Source: Deinandra increscens subsp. villosa
Taxonomy: Eukaryota > Streptophyta > Magnoliopsida > Asterales > Asteraceae
Length of the DNA: 64,000 nucleotides
Reading direction: 5' to 3'
Assembly: GCA_039602395.1 (NCBI GenBank)
Contig: JBCNJP010000017.1
Coordinates: forward strand, 11,496,315 to 11,560,314
Below, one piece after another: positions 43,413-54,982 of the stretch; the first letter of the stretch is position 1; every line of letters starts with the position of its first letter. The notes under the pieces are model-generated. The model was not told the origin of the DNA and searched no databases. It saw only the letters and a program-made list of their open reading frames with translations. A program made the translations under genes and the position numbers.

Positions 43413-44060
43413 GTATTAATTATAGCATATATATATTAACAACTAATTAATTAAAGTCAAAAATAGAATAAAATAATTGTGGTATATACTAATCTATATA
43501 GCTCTTGGATTACTGGCTGATCGATAGGAGCTGCAATGGCATCATAATTATTTAGTTTTTCCAACCGATCATTCTTCTTAGGAGGTACTTTACGAGCTGC
43601 AGGTTTTACTTGTTTTGCATGTCTCTTATTCTTTTTCTAAATTGACACCATGTAATTAACTGATTAGTAACATATATATTAATTAACAATAACGTCAAAG
43701 CAATTTGTCAAATCCTTAATTATATATATATACCACTTCCTGCTCTGATGCCCCAGCAGTAGCGGCTGCAACAGCTGCTGCTTCTGTTATTTTTCTCTTT
43801 GTCCCCCAATTAAGACAGCATCAGCATTTAATTAAATGATCATATAGCAATTAGTTATAAGGGAAGTACACAACTGTGTAAATTAAAATAGTTACCCTTT
43901 CCTTTTGCGATGCTGTTGTAGATGTAGGAGTGTGTTGTGATAGAGTCGCAGAACAGACCTACAATTCAATTAATTAATAAAATCATATCGATGCTGTTGT
44001 AGATGTAGGAGTGTGTTGTGATAGAGTCGCAGAACAGACCTACAATTCAATTAATTAATA
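42785..44060 (-). CDS. TNP1/En-Spm-like CACTA accessory protein gene
   Basis: Exons with agreeing phase on the minus strand: 43490-43636 (lysine-rich, KKNKRHAKQVKPAARK), 43008-43331 (CETATLHMEGDPMNVVGM, LPKQKDEKIHGSPLPPG, TFLPFPVDGKITLSEVENKY plus IIAWPMKRM) and 42785-42916 (KPKVYLTPNKLTQDLINRKL, ending with TAA at 42785-42787). Probable earlier exons lie at about 43734-43798 (EAAAVAAATAGASEQE) and 43898-43960. The HGSPLPPG ... LP-P ... L-E-WP pattern is that of the Tnp1/En/Spm-like transposase accessory family, whose members bind subterminal repeats. It faces away from TNP2. A 78-bp duplication (43913-44068 region) copies one upstream exon. The start codon is not identified. Confidence 0.65.
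43352..43412. repeat. (TAA)n microsatellite in a TNP1 intron
   Basis: About 60 bp of nearly perfect ATA/TAA trinucleotide repeat, between two exons of the TNP1-like gene. Confidence 0.9.
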
Positions 44061-44068
44061 AAATCATT
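43913..44068. repeat. 78-bp direct duplication
   Basis: The segment beginning GATGCTGTTGTAGATGTAGG occurs at about 43911 and again at about 43990, in tandem and practically identical, ending AATTAATTAATAAAATCAT. It covers one candidate TNP1 exon and its acceptor region, so exon number may differ between transcripts. Confidence 0.8.
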
Positions 44069-44606
44069 CCTGAAATGAAATAAATAGAGAATGAAATAAA
44101 TGCGATTGAATAATAATTAATTAGATGAAATAATTGATATGAAACAAATGATCTCCTGAAGATGACAGTGAAATTAATACTGACGGGAATTAGGTAGTGA
44201 TCTCCTGAAGATGATAGTGTGATGAATCCTGTAGATGAATTTTTAGTGGTACAGAAGAAGAGAGTGATGAATCGTTTTGGTGATAAAATTTTGGTGAGAG
44301 GGAATAGGAACTGATCAATGAATATGGGTTAGTGAATTTTTTGTGGGAAACTTGAAAAAAATGGTGGGAAGTAATTTGGGGATTAATCCGGGTGAAAATA
44401 TCTCAGCCAATAAGACGTTAGCATTTCTCGAATTTAAAAGCTCAATTAATTATGAACATAGATAATAGTATTTTAAACATACCTTTAAAATGATCTTTAA
44501 ATGGAAAATGGAATGTTAAGCAATAAATTTAATGATAATTGTATCCTAATGAATTTGTATACCTAACGTGAAAATAAAAGATGTCAAGTACTAAAGACAC
44601 ACCATA

Positions 44607-44669
<63 letters not shown>

Positions 44670-44720
44670 CTTTCAATGTGTTGTAATATATACATTATCG
44701 GTTATATATATATATATGTA
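44607..44720. repeat. (CA)n and (TA)n microsatellites
   Basis: A CA dinucleotide run of about 36 bp (44608-44643) passes straight into a TA run of about 27 bp, with a second TA run near 44703-44717. No other signal is seen in 44069-44831. Confidence 0.9.
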
Positions 44721-44831
44721 TGTATATATAGGGTGAGATTCATTGTAGACACTTTCGCATGTGAAATAGCTATTTTTCATATGTGTTCACATGTGAAATT
44801 TTCTGAATAATGAGAAAAAAAGAAAATTAAT

Positions 44832-47110
44832 CACACCTTACTGGGACTCATTGGTCCTAGACACAACGTATTGGTTACATACACACCTTATTGGGACTTA
44901 TTGGTCCCAACTGACCCTCGTTTCCCCTAAACACACCTTATTAGGCCATCATTGGTCCTAAACACAACTTATTGGTTACATACACACCTTATTGGGCCAT
45001 CATTGGTCCTAAACATGCTTACTAGTTACATACACACCTTATTGGGACTCATTGGTCCCAAATGACCCTCGTTTCCCCTAAACACACCTTATCGGGTCTC
45101 ATTGGTCCTAAACACAACTTATTGGTTACATACACACCTTATTGGGCCATCATTGGTCCTAAACATGCTTATTGGTTACATACACACCTTATTGGGACTC
45201 ATTGGTCCCAACTGACCCTCATTTCCCCAAACACACCTTATTGGGTCTCATTGGTCCTAAACACAACTTATTGGTTACATGCACACCTTATTCGGTCATC
45301 ATTGGTCATAAACATGCTTATTGGTTACATACACACCTTATTGGGACTCATTGGTCCCAACTGACTCTCGTTTCCCCTAAACACACCTTAATGGGTCTCA
45401 TTGGTCCTAAACACAACTTATTGGTTACATACACACCTTATTGGGCCATCATTACTCCTAAACATGCTTATTGGTTACATACACACCTTATTGGGACTCA
45501 TTGGTCCCAACTGACCAGCCCTCGTTTCCCCTAAACACACCTTATTGGGACATCATTGGTCCTAAACATGCTTATTGGTTACAGACACGCCTTATTGGGA
45601 CTCATTGGTCCCAACTGACCCTTGTTGCCCCTAAACACACCTTATTGGGACTCATTGGTCCCAACTGACCCTTGTTGCCCCTAAACACACCTTATTGGGA
45701 CTCATTGGTCCCAACTGACCCTCGTTTCCCTTAAACACACCTTATTGGGACTCATTGGTCCTAACTGACCCTCGTTTCCCTTAAACACAGCTTATTGGGC
45801 CATCATTGGTCCTAAACACAACTTATTGGTTACATACACACCTTATTGGGCCATCATTGATTCTACACACAACTTATTGGTTACATACACACCAATTAGG
45901 CCATCATTGGTCCCAACTGACCCTCGTTTCCCCTAAACACACCGTATTGGGACTCATTGGTCCCAACTGACCCTCATTTCCCTTAAACACACCTTATTGG
46001 GCCATCATTGGTCCTAAACACAACTTATTGGTTACATATTGGGCCATCATTGGTCCTAAACATGCTTACTGGTTACATACACACCTTATTGGGACTCATT
46101 GGTCCCAACTGACCCTCGTTTCCCCTAAACACACCTTATTGGGTCTCATTGGTCCTAAACACAACTTATTGGTTACATACACACCTTATTGGGCCATCAT
46201 TAGTCCTAAAATGCTTATTGGTTACATACACACTTTATTGGGACTCATTGGTCCCAACTGACCCTCGTTTCCCCTAAACACACCTTATTGGGAGTCATTG
46301 GTCCCAACTAACCTTCGTTTCCCCTAAACACACCTTATTGGGACTCATTTGTCCTAACTGACCCTCGTTTCCCATAAAGACACCTTATTGGGACATCATT
46401 GGTCCTAAACACAACTTATTGGTTACATACACACCTTATTGGGCCATCATTGGTTCTACACACAACTTATTGGTTATATACACACCAATTGGCCCATCAT
46501 TGGTCCCAACTGACCTTCGTTTCCCCTAAACGCACCTTATTGGGACTCATTGGTCCCAACTGACCCTCGTTTCCCCTAAACACAGCTTATTGGGCCAACA
46601 TTGGTCCTAAACACAACTTATTGGTTACATATTGGGCCATCATTGGTCCTAAACATGCTTACTTGTTACATACACACCTTATTGGGACTCATTGATCCCA
46701 ACTGACCCTCGTTTCCCCTAAACACACCTTATTGGGTCTCATTGGTCCTAAACACAACTTATTGGTTACATACACACCTTATTGGGCCATCGTTGGTCCT
46801 AAACATGCTTATTGGTTACATACACACTTTATTGGGACTCATTGGTCCCAACTGACCCTCGTTTCCCCTAAACACACCTTATTGGGACTCATTGGTCCCA
46901 ACTGACCCTCGTTTCCCCTAAACACACCTTATTGGGACATCACATGGTCCTAAACACAACTTATTGGTTACATACACACCTTATTGGGCCATCATTGGTT
47001 CTAAACACAACTTATTGGTTACATACACACCAATTGGGCCATCATTGGTTCTAAACACAACTTATTGTTTACTTACACACCTTATTGGGACTCATTGGTC
47101 CTAAACACAT
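44832..47110 (+). repeat. 2.3-kb ATTGG-rich minisatellite
   Basis: Roughly 40-nt units of the form CACACCTTATTGGG(ACTC or CCATC)ATTGGTCC(C or T)A are repeated throughout, in a higher-order pattern with ACTTATTGGTTACATACACA and GACCCTCGTTTCCCCTAAAC blocks. ATTGG (the inverted CCAAT pentamer) occurs on the order of a hundred times, uncounted exactly. Many units contain TTGGGACTCATTGGTCCCAA, a 7-bp stem with a 6-nt loop. Open frames of 65-120 codons inside arise from the repeat and are not treated as genes. It lies between the 5' side of the TNP1-like gene and the SANT-like gene. Confidence 0.93.
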
Positions 47111-47599
47111 CAAATTGACCCATTTGACCCCAAATTGACCCATTATTTAATTTTTATCTTAATTCTTTTTATATAATTTATTTAGAATTATAATTCCCCA
47201 AAATTTAAGGTTTTTGTAGATCCGTTCTGTTTTTTGTGTTTAGGGTTTTTGATCGTCTCTGCATCAGTTGTTGATCGGATTGCAATTGTTGATCGTCTCT
47301 GTTTTCAAGGATTGGGGTTTTTGTTTAACGGAATGGAGATTGTGCGAACAGATTACCTTTTTTACCTAAAATTATGCATGCATCAGTTGTTGATCGGATT
47401 GCAATTGTTGATCGTCTCTATTTTCGAGGATTAGGGTTTTTGTTTAACAGATTGATTTAATAAACAAAAATAGACAAACAAGTATATAACAAAAAGTGGA
47501 TTTCATACTACTGATTCCAATTCCATACACAAAATTGTTTCCTAATTTACATGTTCATTCCTAAAAAAAACAAAAGACAGAGCAGTTGCGGGTTGAGGT
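47111..47599. other. non-coding spacer with a duplicated block
   Basis: A segment with GCATCAGTTGTTGATCGGAT, TGCAATTGTTGATCGTCTCT and AGGGTTTTTGTTTAAC occurs at about 47261-47330 and again at 47388-47451. Otherwise nothing is recognised. Confidence 0.5.
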
Positions 47600-47893
47600 T
47601 CACGGGAACCTAGATTCCATCTCCTCCATCAACTCCAAATGCCTACTCATAGCTTCTTGCCTCTGTTGAACCAACATTTGAAGCCTGGCATTGGAGACGT
47701 GTATCTCTTCTACCAGAAAAGTTGCCATCTGGTATCTTGATGGACTTGGTGGCTCTGTAAGTACTTGGTTGAGCAGGGCCAACCCGTCTAAGATACTCTG
47801 TCTCTCTGCCCCGATAATCACCCCGTACCGGTCCAGGGTAGCAACAATCTTCGTGTGCAAATAATGATCAACTAATTCTTTCAAGTTTGCCAT
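47600..47893 (-). CDS. unidentified 97-residue protein in the CACTA element
   Basis: A single open frame starting ATG at 47893 encodes 97 residues, helical in character with no low-complexity bias: MANLKELVDHYLHTKIVATL, DRYGVIIGAERQSILDGLAL, and a charged end (QQRQEAMSRHLELMEEMESR). I do not recognise a family. A short stem of related repeats (GATAAGGATTTTGAGAA) lies just upstream at 47905-47975. It shares its orientation with the SANT-like gene 0.9 kb away, so both may be cargo of the transposon or exons of one gene. Coding status is uncertain. Confidence 0.4.
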   Translation of the reverse strand: MANLKELVDHYLHTKIVATLDRYGVIIGAERQSILDGLALLNQVLTEPPSPSRYQMATFLVEEIHVSNARLQMLVQQRQEAMSRHLELMEEMESRFP

Positions 47894-48782
47894 TTTGAGA
47901 AGGATTTGAGGGTTTTGAGAAAGGGTTTGATAAGGATTTTGAGAAAAGGTTTGATAAGGATTTTGAGAAGGGTTTGATAATGGAGGTGAGAAGTTTCTGA
48001 TTACTGATCAGGTGGTATGGTTATATGTGCAAATCACTTGAGTATGCCTAAGCTCAGATGTCTAATCACTAAAGTATACAAAAGGTCTTATTTTATTGAA
48101 CATTGCACATTATAATTGTTGGACTTTTGGTTTTCCTACAAATTAGTTTCACACGTTCTCCAAGTTAAACTGAAATTTCTACACGATATCAAAAAACCAC
48201 TAAAATTTTAATCACACGATCTGAAATTATCCGAAATTACTTTCACACGATCTCAAAAATCAAATTAACAAGTCAAAATTAAACGAAGAAAGTCAAAATT
48301 ACCCACTGAGTTCTCTTTGCATATCCTGTTGAATGTTTTGATTTTCTGGTAATCAAATTAACAAGTCAAAATTAAACGAAGAAAGTCAAAATTACCCACT
48401 GAGTTCATGAGGATTGAGAGAAGATGAACTAGAGTTATTCAGTAATAGAACCGGATGAACTAGAGTTCTTCAGGATCAAGAGTAATTATTCAGTAATAGA
48501 ACAGGATGAACTAGAGTTCTTCAGGATGAACCGGATAAACTAGAGTTCTTCAGGATGAACTATATATACTATAAATAACCAAAGTTGTTAGTAATTAGGG
48601 AGAAATCAGAAACCCTAGGGAGAGAACTAGAATTCATTAGGGAGAAGATTTCATCCGGACTGAGAGAAGATGAACAGAAACGGATGAAAATACATTATAT
48701 TAAATTAAAAATCAATTCATTACATATAATTAATTAGTAATTAATCCCAGAACAATTTTCAAACCAGAACAATTACTCTTAA
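47894..48782. other. spacer with short direct repeats
   Basis: A 45-nt block ending CAAAATTACCCACTGAGTTC is repeated at about 48268-48313 and 48354-48406. Repeats of GGATGAACTAGAGTTCTTCA follow at 48442-48560. No gene is seen. Confidence 0.5.
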
Positions 48783-49308
48783 TTAATCCGGAACCCTAAA
48801 AAGGTTAATCATTTCCCACACCAGTAGAAGCTTGAAATCTTCTCCGGTTTCATGTAAGTAGTGTTCGAACGCAATGAACAACAGGTCTTCCTTGGTTTGG
48901 TTCTCCTCTTCATTCTCTTTGCATATCCTGTTGAATATTTTGATTTTCTGGTCCATGTCTAGCCATTTCGATCTTACGACGCTTGTGTCACGGTACTTGT
49001 CACGGTACCGCTCACGGTACTCCTCATAACGCTTCATAGCATTATGAAACTTTATGTTGACATCCAGCCAAAAGAGAATCGTGTCTTCGTCATTAGGATC
49101 ACCTAATTGATCGGTAAACATCGACTTAATTAATTAATATATATAAAAATGTATAACTGATCAAATAATCAAATGATTGGTATAAAGAAAAATTAAGAAA
49201 CGTACTAAGTAAGGGAGGGTTTGTAGGCAACACATAGTCCCTATACTTTACGTCCAACCAAGCTCGGTACAACCCCAGTTCTTCCTGCTGGGTCCATTCT
49301 TCTGCCAT
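48783..49308 (-). CDS. SANT/Myb-like two-exon gene in the CACTA element
   Basis: Exon 1 starts ATG at 49308 and encodes MAEEWTQQEELGLYRAWLDV then KYRDYVLP, ending near a donor-like TTAGTACGT. Exon 2 (from about 49125) encodes FWLDVNIKFHNAMKRYEEYR, SVVRSKWLDMDQKIKIFNRI, and a tail with HYLHETGEDFKLLLVWEMI, stop at 48783. W(T)xxEE-xLxxAW, then S-(x)KW-xMxxK-FN, then G-DF-LL-WE is the pattern of the plant NAM-associated / Myb-SANT-like family, used as ORF1 of PIF/Harbinger elements and often duplicated in plant genomes. The simplest splice does not keep phase between the two exons, so the exon border is uncertain or a frameshift exists. It is probably cargo picked up by the CACTA element. Confidence 0.6.
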
Positions 49309-49516
49309 CTTGGAAGAGTATAAATTGGATGGGGAGAACGAAGAGTGTGTGAAAGTGGTGGTCTAATTTAATGGTTAATTGATTAACTTGTTTATATAGC
49401 GTGGTTGAGGGTTTTGAAATTTAAAAACAAACAACGAAAAAGTGAAATTAGCCGTTACTAGTTACATCACCTGTTTGGGTTTTTAAAATTTCAAAAATAA
49501 ACGGTAAAAAAGTAAC

Positions 49517-49590
49517 GCAAAAAGGATTCGAACACGGAACATGGTATGTTAATCTAAAGCGCTTCTACCACCTGAGCAGCACCCTGAGTT
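49517..49590 (-). repeat. tRNA-like SINE head
   Basis: On the minus strand GCTCAGGTGGTAGAAGCGC (A-box type) is followed by GTGTTCGAATCC (B-box) about 30 nt later. Both boxes are close to tRNA consensus, but no acceptor stem can be formed, so a SINE or tRNA pseudogene is preferred over a real tRNA. Confidence 0.55.
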
Positions 49591-51666
49591 AGAAGCTGCT
49601 TTTCATTATAATTTATTTAAATATGATTCTAACTTGGCCCGCTAAATTCTAAAAGAGGCGGGATAAATTAATGAGGGAATTCAATTGAAAATTTCACATA
49701 TCACTTTCGATTTCCCCAATTCCCCGCTCCCCATTTCTCCATTGCTCATTATTACTTCTCCAATAAACAGGTTCACAGTAAAGATTATTGAAAATTAGGG
49801 TTTTCAGTATTAGCAAAACAATCGTTTTTAATAATCTTTGCTGTTGTATCTGTTAGCAAAACAAACATGGATAAGTCTTGGATGCTAACCAGTAGAACCT
49901 CGAAATCATATGAGGATGGAGTTAAATCATTCTTAAAGTTTGCAGTTACAAGTTTGAAAAAGACGGAAATTCCATGTCCCTGTGTTAATTGTCTAAACCA
50001 TTACTCTTATAATGTTGATGATGTAGATTATCATTTGTTTTCAAAGGGATTCGATCTGACTTATACAACGTGGACTAAACACGGAGAGGAAGACGAGCCC
50101 GCAGGAGATGAGCTTCACAAGGAATCATCTTTTGATTCCGGAATGCCATTCGATGCATATCAAACGATAGAAATGGTCAGAGCTACTGAAGACAATTTCA
50201 CTGAGGACCATGAGAAGTTTCAAGAACGACTAATGGATGCTGAGAAGCCCCTATATGAAGGATGCCATACCTTCACAAAGTTATCTGCCTTGGTTCAACT
50301 ACTGAACTTGAAGACTAAGCATGGAGGATCAGATAAGTTTTTTAATGAACTTTTAGTTTTGCTGAAACAGATGCTACCTGAAGGTAATGAAATTGTGAAA
50401 AATACATATGAGGCCAAGAAGATTTTGAAGTCAATGGGTGCAGGGTACACCAAGATACATGTGTGTATCAATGATTGTATTCTTTACAGGAAGGAGAACA
50501 AGGACCTAACTGTATGTCCAACTTGTGGTGAGTCCAGGTGGAAGGTGGATGAGAGGACTAAGAAACTATACAACAATACTCCTGCAAAGGTAATGTGGTA
50601 TTTCCCCATCATTCCAAGATTGAAACGACTGTTTCAAGTGAAAACCACAGCGGAAGATCTGAGATGGCATGCCACCAGTTCCAAAATACCCGGTGTGTTA
50701 CGACACCCATCCGATTCACCGGCATGGAAAGCCATAGATGACAGATATCCCGAAATCGCTGACGATCCCAGAAGTCTTCGTCTTGGCATTTCAACTGATG
50801 GGGTCGACGTGAATAGAGGCAACAGAAATCACAGTGTGTGGCCGGTTCTATCTGTCATTTACAACCTTCCACCATGGTTGTGTATGAAAAGAAAGTTCAT
50901 CATGCTTTCGTTATTAATATCGGGAGCGCCTGGAAACGATATTGATGTGTTTTTGGAACCATTAATTGATGACTTAGAGCTGTTATTTGAGGCAGGTGTG
51001 GAAACATATGATGCGTATGTGCAAGAACAGTTTACTATGCGTGCAGTTGTTTTATGGACGATTAATGATTACCCTGCACTTGGTACACTTTGTGGTTGCC
51101 CGTACAGTGGATTCCATGGTTGTGTGGTATGTCGGGAAGAAACTAAATGCATTAGGCTTCCTTTCTCAGCCAAGCAGTGTTATGCTGGTCACAGAAGATA
51201 TCTACCATATACGCATGCCTTCCGAAAGCAAACATAGGCCTTCGATGGTAAATAAGAGTTGAAAGGTGCTGCAGTTCCTATGACCGGGGAACATATATAC
51301 AACGAAGTTCAACATATCAATAACAAATGGCGAAAGGGATTAAGGTGTACTGATTCGGAAATCCCAGGGACCTCAACCGGAAGAAGGGGGAAGATTGATA
51401 AGAGAAAAAGAAAGAACAAAGAGAAGCCGCCATATTGAAAGAAATTCAATATATGGTTTCGAAGACTTAGATATTGGAGGCATAATAGTGTCCAACATTG
51501 CATTGATTTCATGCATATTGAAAATAATGTGGCTGAGAGTCTTGTTGGAACTCTGCTCAACCTTCCAGGAAAGACAAAGGATGGACTGAATGCTAGAAAG
51601 GATCTGAACTTTTTGGGGTTAAGACCAGAGTTGCAGCCTAAACAGAACAAGAACAACATAGTACTT

Positions 51667-52016
51667 TGTTGATACCTGAGATGTGCGTCGTGTGAAGTAT
51701 CAAGCAATGTATAAGATCAAGTCATTTTAGGTCTGGCCGATCTAGGTCCGAACCTGAAGTTCGGACTGGCCGAACCTGAGGTTCGGCCGAAGCTCGGCCA
51801 GCTGGGTATAAATATACGTTTGGTCTTTGTAACTGAGTAATTCTGAGCGTGCAAATTCTGTTAAGTGTGTGTTTCTGAGTGTGTATTCTCTGTGTCTATT
51901 TCTGAGTGTTTGCTGATTGTAATTGTTCTTCTTTGATCAATAAATCAATCGGTTAATTACGTTTCGATGTCCGATTAGCTAGATCGAGTAGACGATCCGA
52001 TGCTCACGCATTTTCA
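51667..52016 (+). repeat. 5' LTR of the gag-only copia element
   Basis: 350 bp, TGTTGATACC...GCATTTTCA. Contains a TATAAATATA box near 51805-51814 and an inverted-repeat-rich U3 (GAACCTGAAGTTC, GAACCTGAGGTTC, GGCCGAAGCTCGGCC). Confidence 0.95.
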
Positions 52017-52479
52017 AGTGGTATCAGAGCTTTCTGGTTCACTCTACTGATCTGTGGTTGCTATTTTGGATTTTTGAAGCGTTTTTGAAGTTTCTCGAGT
52101 TTGTTTTCGTGTTGTTCATCATTTCTATCGAGTGTTTGGTGTCAAAATTGTGCATAAGTCATATTCTATCAGTTTTTCTGAGTCACAGCATCGAGTTTCG
52201 TCAAAATCAGTCCATTTTCGCGCGTTTTCGGAAAATGTGTTCGAAGTTCGGAGTTCTCTATTCAGGCTCGGAGTAACTGCTCCGAACTTGGAGTTCGGTC
52301 AATTCGGAGTTCGGAGAGGGTTCGGAGCTAGATCGGAGTCTTTAGGAGTTCGGTCTGTTGATTTTGATTCGGAGCAAGTTCGGACAACGTTCGAAGTTTG
52401 GTTTTAGGTTCGGACAGAGTTCGGAGCTTAGTTACTAGTTCGGAGAGAGTTCGGACGACAGAATCTTACTTTTTCGAAC

Positions 52480-52756
52480 GATGTCGGAATTTCACGCGTT
52501 TGCTGCAATGCAAAGTGCCATGCAAACCATGCTGAATTTTGATAATGAAATTGGAACAAGTCAGAAAGTTCCCAAATTGTTGAAGCTTGAAGATTATCAA
52601 AATTGGAAGAAACGATTTTCGGCTTACATAAGCACGAATGATATTGATTTATGGATTCCAATTCGAAAATTGTATGAAAGACCAATGGAAGATGGAGATC
52701 TTAAAGAGATTCAAGATTTCGATGGCGATGAAAGAAAAAGTTATGAGCTTGGTTGA
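52480..52756 (+). pseudogene. copia gag N-terminal piece
   Basis: Starting ATG at 52481 the frame encodes MSEFHAFAAMQSAMQTMLNF and the typical start of a copia gag (VPKLLKLEDYQNWKKRFSAY, LWIPIRK). After SYELG it fuses through the shared bases GAGCTTGG to sequence from the element's own 3' end (compare 57719-57781), ending in the internal purine tract and LTR. It lacks the rest of the gag domain. Confidence 0.85.
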
Positions 52757-52808
52757 AGATACAAAGTTGATAATATTGAAGAGATACTGCACACGACGAG
52801 GGGGAGTT

Positions 52809-53158
52809 TGTTGATACCTGAGATGTGCGTCGTGTGAAGTATCAAGCAATGTATAAGATCAAGTCATTTTAGGTCTGGCCGATCTAGGTCCGAACCTGAA
52901 GTTCGGACTGGCCGAACCTGAGGTTCGGCCGAAGCTCGGCCAGCTGGGTATAAATATACGTTTGGTCTTTGTAACTGAGTAATTCTGAGCGTGCAAATTC
53001 TATTAAGTGTGTGTTTCTGAGTGTGTATTCTCTGTGTCTATTTCTGAGTGTTTGCTGATTGTAATTGTTCTTCTTTGATCAATAAATTAATCGGTTAATT
53101 ACGTTTCGATGTCCGATTAGCTAGATCGAGTAGACGATCCGATGCTCACGCATTTTCA
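52809..53158 (+). repeat. internal third LTR copy
   Basis: 350 bp, same as the outer LTRs except for G to A in GCAAATTCTGTTAAG and C to T in AATAAATCAATCGG. It is preceded by a copied polypurine tract and followed directly by inverted gag sequence, without a primer binding site. Confidence 0.95.
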
Positions 53159-54085
53159 ACAAACTTATTTGCATGTGCCTGATGACAATCTTTAGCAAAA
53201 TGTCCAAGTTGTGAACATTTATAACACTTTAATTTGGACTTGTCAAAACCTAACTGATCACCAGAAATATTCCTTCCATGCTTCTTAAAGAATCTTTTAG
53301 ATCTTTGACACAACATAGCATATTGCCAAGATACATCCAATTCGGTTAGTTGATCATCATCAAGAGCATCAAGATCCTCACTGGTTAACTTTGCATCAGC
53401 AACATTTTTTAGAATCAATCCAAAGGATGATGAAATCAACGCAGAAATCATTTTGGCACAATCATCGGTTGATTCTGCTGAAAAAGCATTTTGATTTGAA
53501 AATTTTGGAATTGTAAAATTGCAACCTCTTGAAGAATTATTATCAGAATTTCCTGAAGCTCCAGCTATAAAAGCAACACTTGGTGCTGTATTCTGATTTG
53601 GCTTAGACTTTGCACTCATGCTTGCACTATTTTCACCATGATACAACTCAGGATGTTGCAAGGTAGCGGTTGACTTCTTTGAGTTTAACATTTCCATTTC
53701 TTGAGCATGAAGTTTTCCAGTAAGCTCGTGAAATGTCATTGCAGAATAATCCTTGTCATGAGTGAGTAACAAAACATAATTTTCCCACTTTTCAGGTAAT
53801 GCTTCCATGATCTTTTCTTTTAAATCCGCATCAGATTTTTCAATTCCAACAACCTTCAATTCACTAATCAGATGTGAAAATCTTGAAACTAGAGCAGTTA
53901 TGTTTTCATTGTCATAATTTTGAAAGTTATCAAATTCTTTGTTCAAGACTTTCTTTCGACTCTTCTTATAGTCAGCATTTCCTTCACATCTTGCGGATAA
54001 AGCATCCCACAATTGCTTAGATTTCTTGCAAGTACTAAATTGATGAAGCAATTCAGTAGGTAAAGTAAAGCCTGGTTTTACTCAA
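53159..54085 (-). pseudogene. inverted copia gag block with CCHC knuckle
   Basis: The minus-strand frame (53146-54051 open) encodes the middle and end of a copia gag: LPTELLHQFSTCKKSKQLWD, the UBN2 region (KKVLNKEFDNFQNYDNENIT, IMEALPEKWENYVLLL), and the CCHC zinc knuckle CYKCSQLGHFAKDC. Its polarity is opposite to the gag pieces on both sides and to the LTRs, and its 3' edge abuts the internal LTR. In an uninverted element it would fill the gap between 52756 and 54086. Confidence 0.88.
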
Positions 54086-54940
54086 CCATCTACTAGTAAC
54101 ACAAGTAAGACCACAGCTTTGATTGCTCAAAATGATGGTGTATATGATTGGGGTCAACAGTTTGGGTATGATTCATCTGCATTGATAGTTACGCATGATC
54201 AACAAGAAGATTTTTGTTCAGAAACTAGTTTCGATACTAGTTCAATTCCAAGTTCTTATGAATCTGCTGAAAATTTGGAGAGTTTGATGAAAGAAAATGC
54301 TTTATTGATGAATAAAGTTCAACAACTGTCTGAGGCGTTTGATGTGATTAATTCAGAGTTGGAGATTTCTAAAGATCATGGCAAGAAGTTGACTTTAAAG
54401 AATGAGTATTTGACCATGGAAATCCAAACATTGAATGAGGTTTTGGAAGTTTTGAAGCAAGATAAAAAGAATGTTGAAATTTCAAAGGCTAAGATTTGTG
54501 AAGAACGGGATGAGTTGGTAAAAGATGTAAAGAAATGGAAGGATGAAGCTGAAGATACAACTGCTGATTTTCAAAATTTGTTTGATAAATCAAAAGTCAA
54601 ACTTGATCTGCTTACAAAGAATGTTGAAGAGTCCACTGCTAAGATTGAAGCATATCAAGTTGACATGGGAAAGTTATTGGAGGAGAAGCGGGAGTTAGTT
54701 CGTATCAATAAAGTTCAAGCCGCAAATTTGGAGATTCAAAAGAGAAACGAAAATAAATTGAAGAAGGAATTACATGAAGGACTTGATAATCTGCGTTTGC
54801 AAAAATTTGAAACTCACAAGGTTGCAAAGCGATTGATTGCTAAAGAAAAAGAATTTGCTGAGGCTCAACAGAAAATTTCTGATCTGAAGGTTCAAGTTCT
54901 TGATGCTAATCGATTGCTTAATAATGTTTCAAATTCTTAA
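54086..54940 (+). CDS. copia gag extension, coiled-coil
   Basis: The plus-strand frame encodes KTTALIAQNDGVYDWGQQF, the familiar segment after the first zinc knuckle in Asteraceae-type and other plant copia gags, then about 200 residues of charged coiled-coil with heptad-like Leu/Ile spacing (NALLMNKVQQLSEAFDVINS; LKKELHEGLDNLRLQ). It ends at TAA 54938-54940. The ATG is not certain because the natural upstream part is inverted. Confidence 0.7.
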   Translation, partial: PSTSNTSKTTALIAQNDGVYDWGQQFGYDSSALIVTHDQQEDFCSETSFDTSSIPSSYESAENLESLMKENALLMNKVQQLSEAFDVINSELEISKDHGKKLTLKNEYLTMEIQTLNEVLEVLKQDKKNVEISKAKICEERDELVKDVKKWKDEAEDTTADFQNLFDKSKVKLDLLTKNVEESTAKIEAYQVDMGKLLEEKRELVRINKVQAANLEIQKRNENKLKKELHEGLDNLRLQKFETHKVAKRLIAKEKEFAEAQQKISDLKVQVLDANRLLNNVSNS

Positions 54941-54982
54941 GTTTTCACAAGTTTTTTAGCTAATGATGAAAATTTTGAGAAG

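Noticed and set aside
44690..44830. Helitron 5' end near the TATATATAGGGTGAG sequence
   Set aside because: AT-rich microsatellite next to it gives a chance match; no matching 3' hairpin and CTRR end found.
45062..46261. Open frames of 65-120 codons with repeated PYW and GPKH segments
   Set aside because: They follow the minisatellite period and appear because one frame of the unit lacks stops; no start context or family supports a protein.
49517..49590. Genuine tRNA gene
   Set aside because: A and B boxes are good but the acceptor and anticodon stems cannot be paired.
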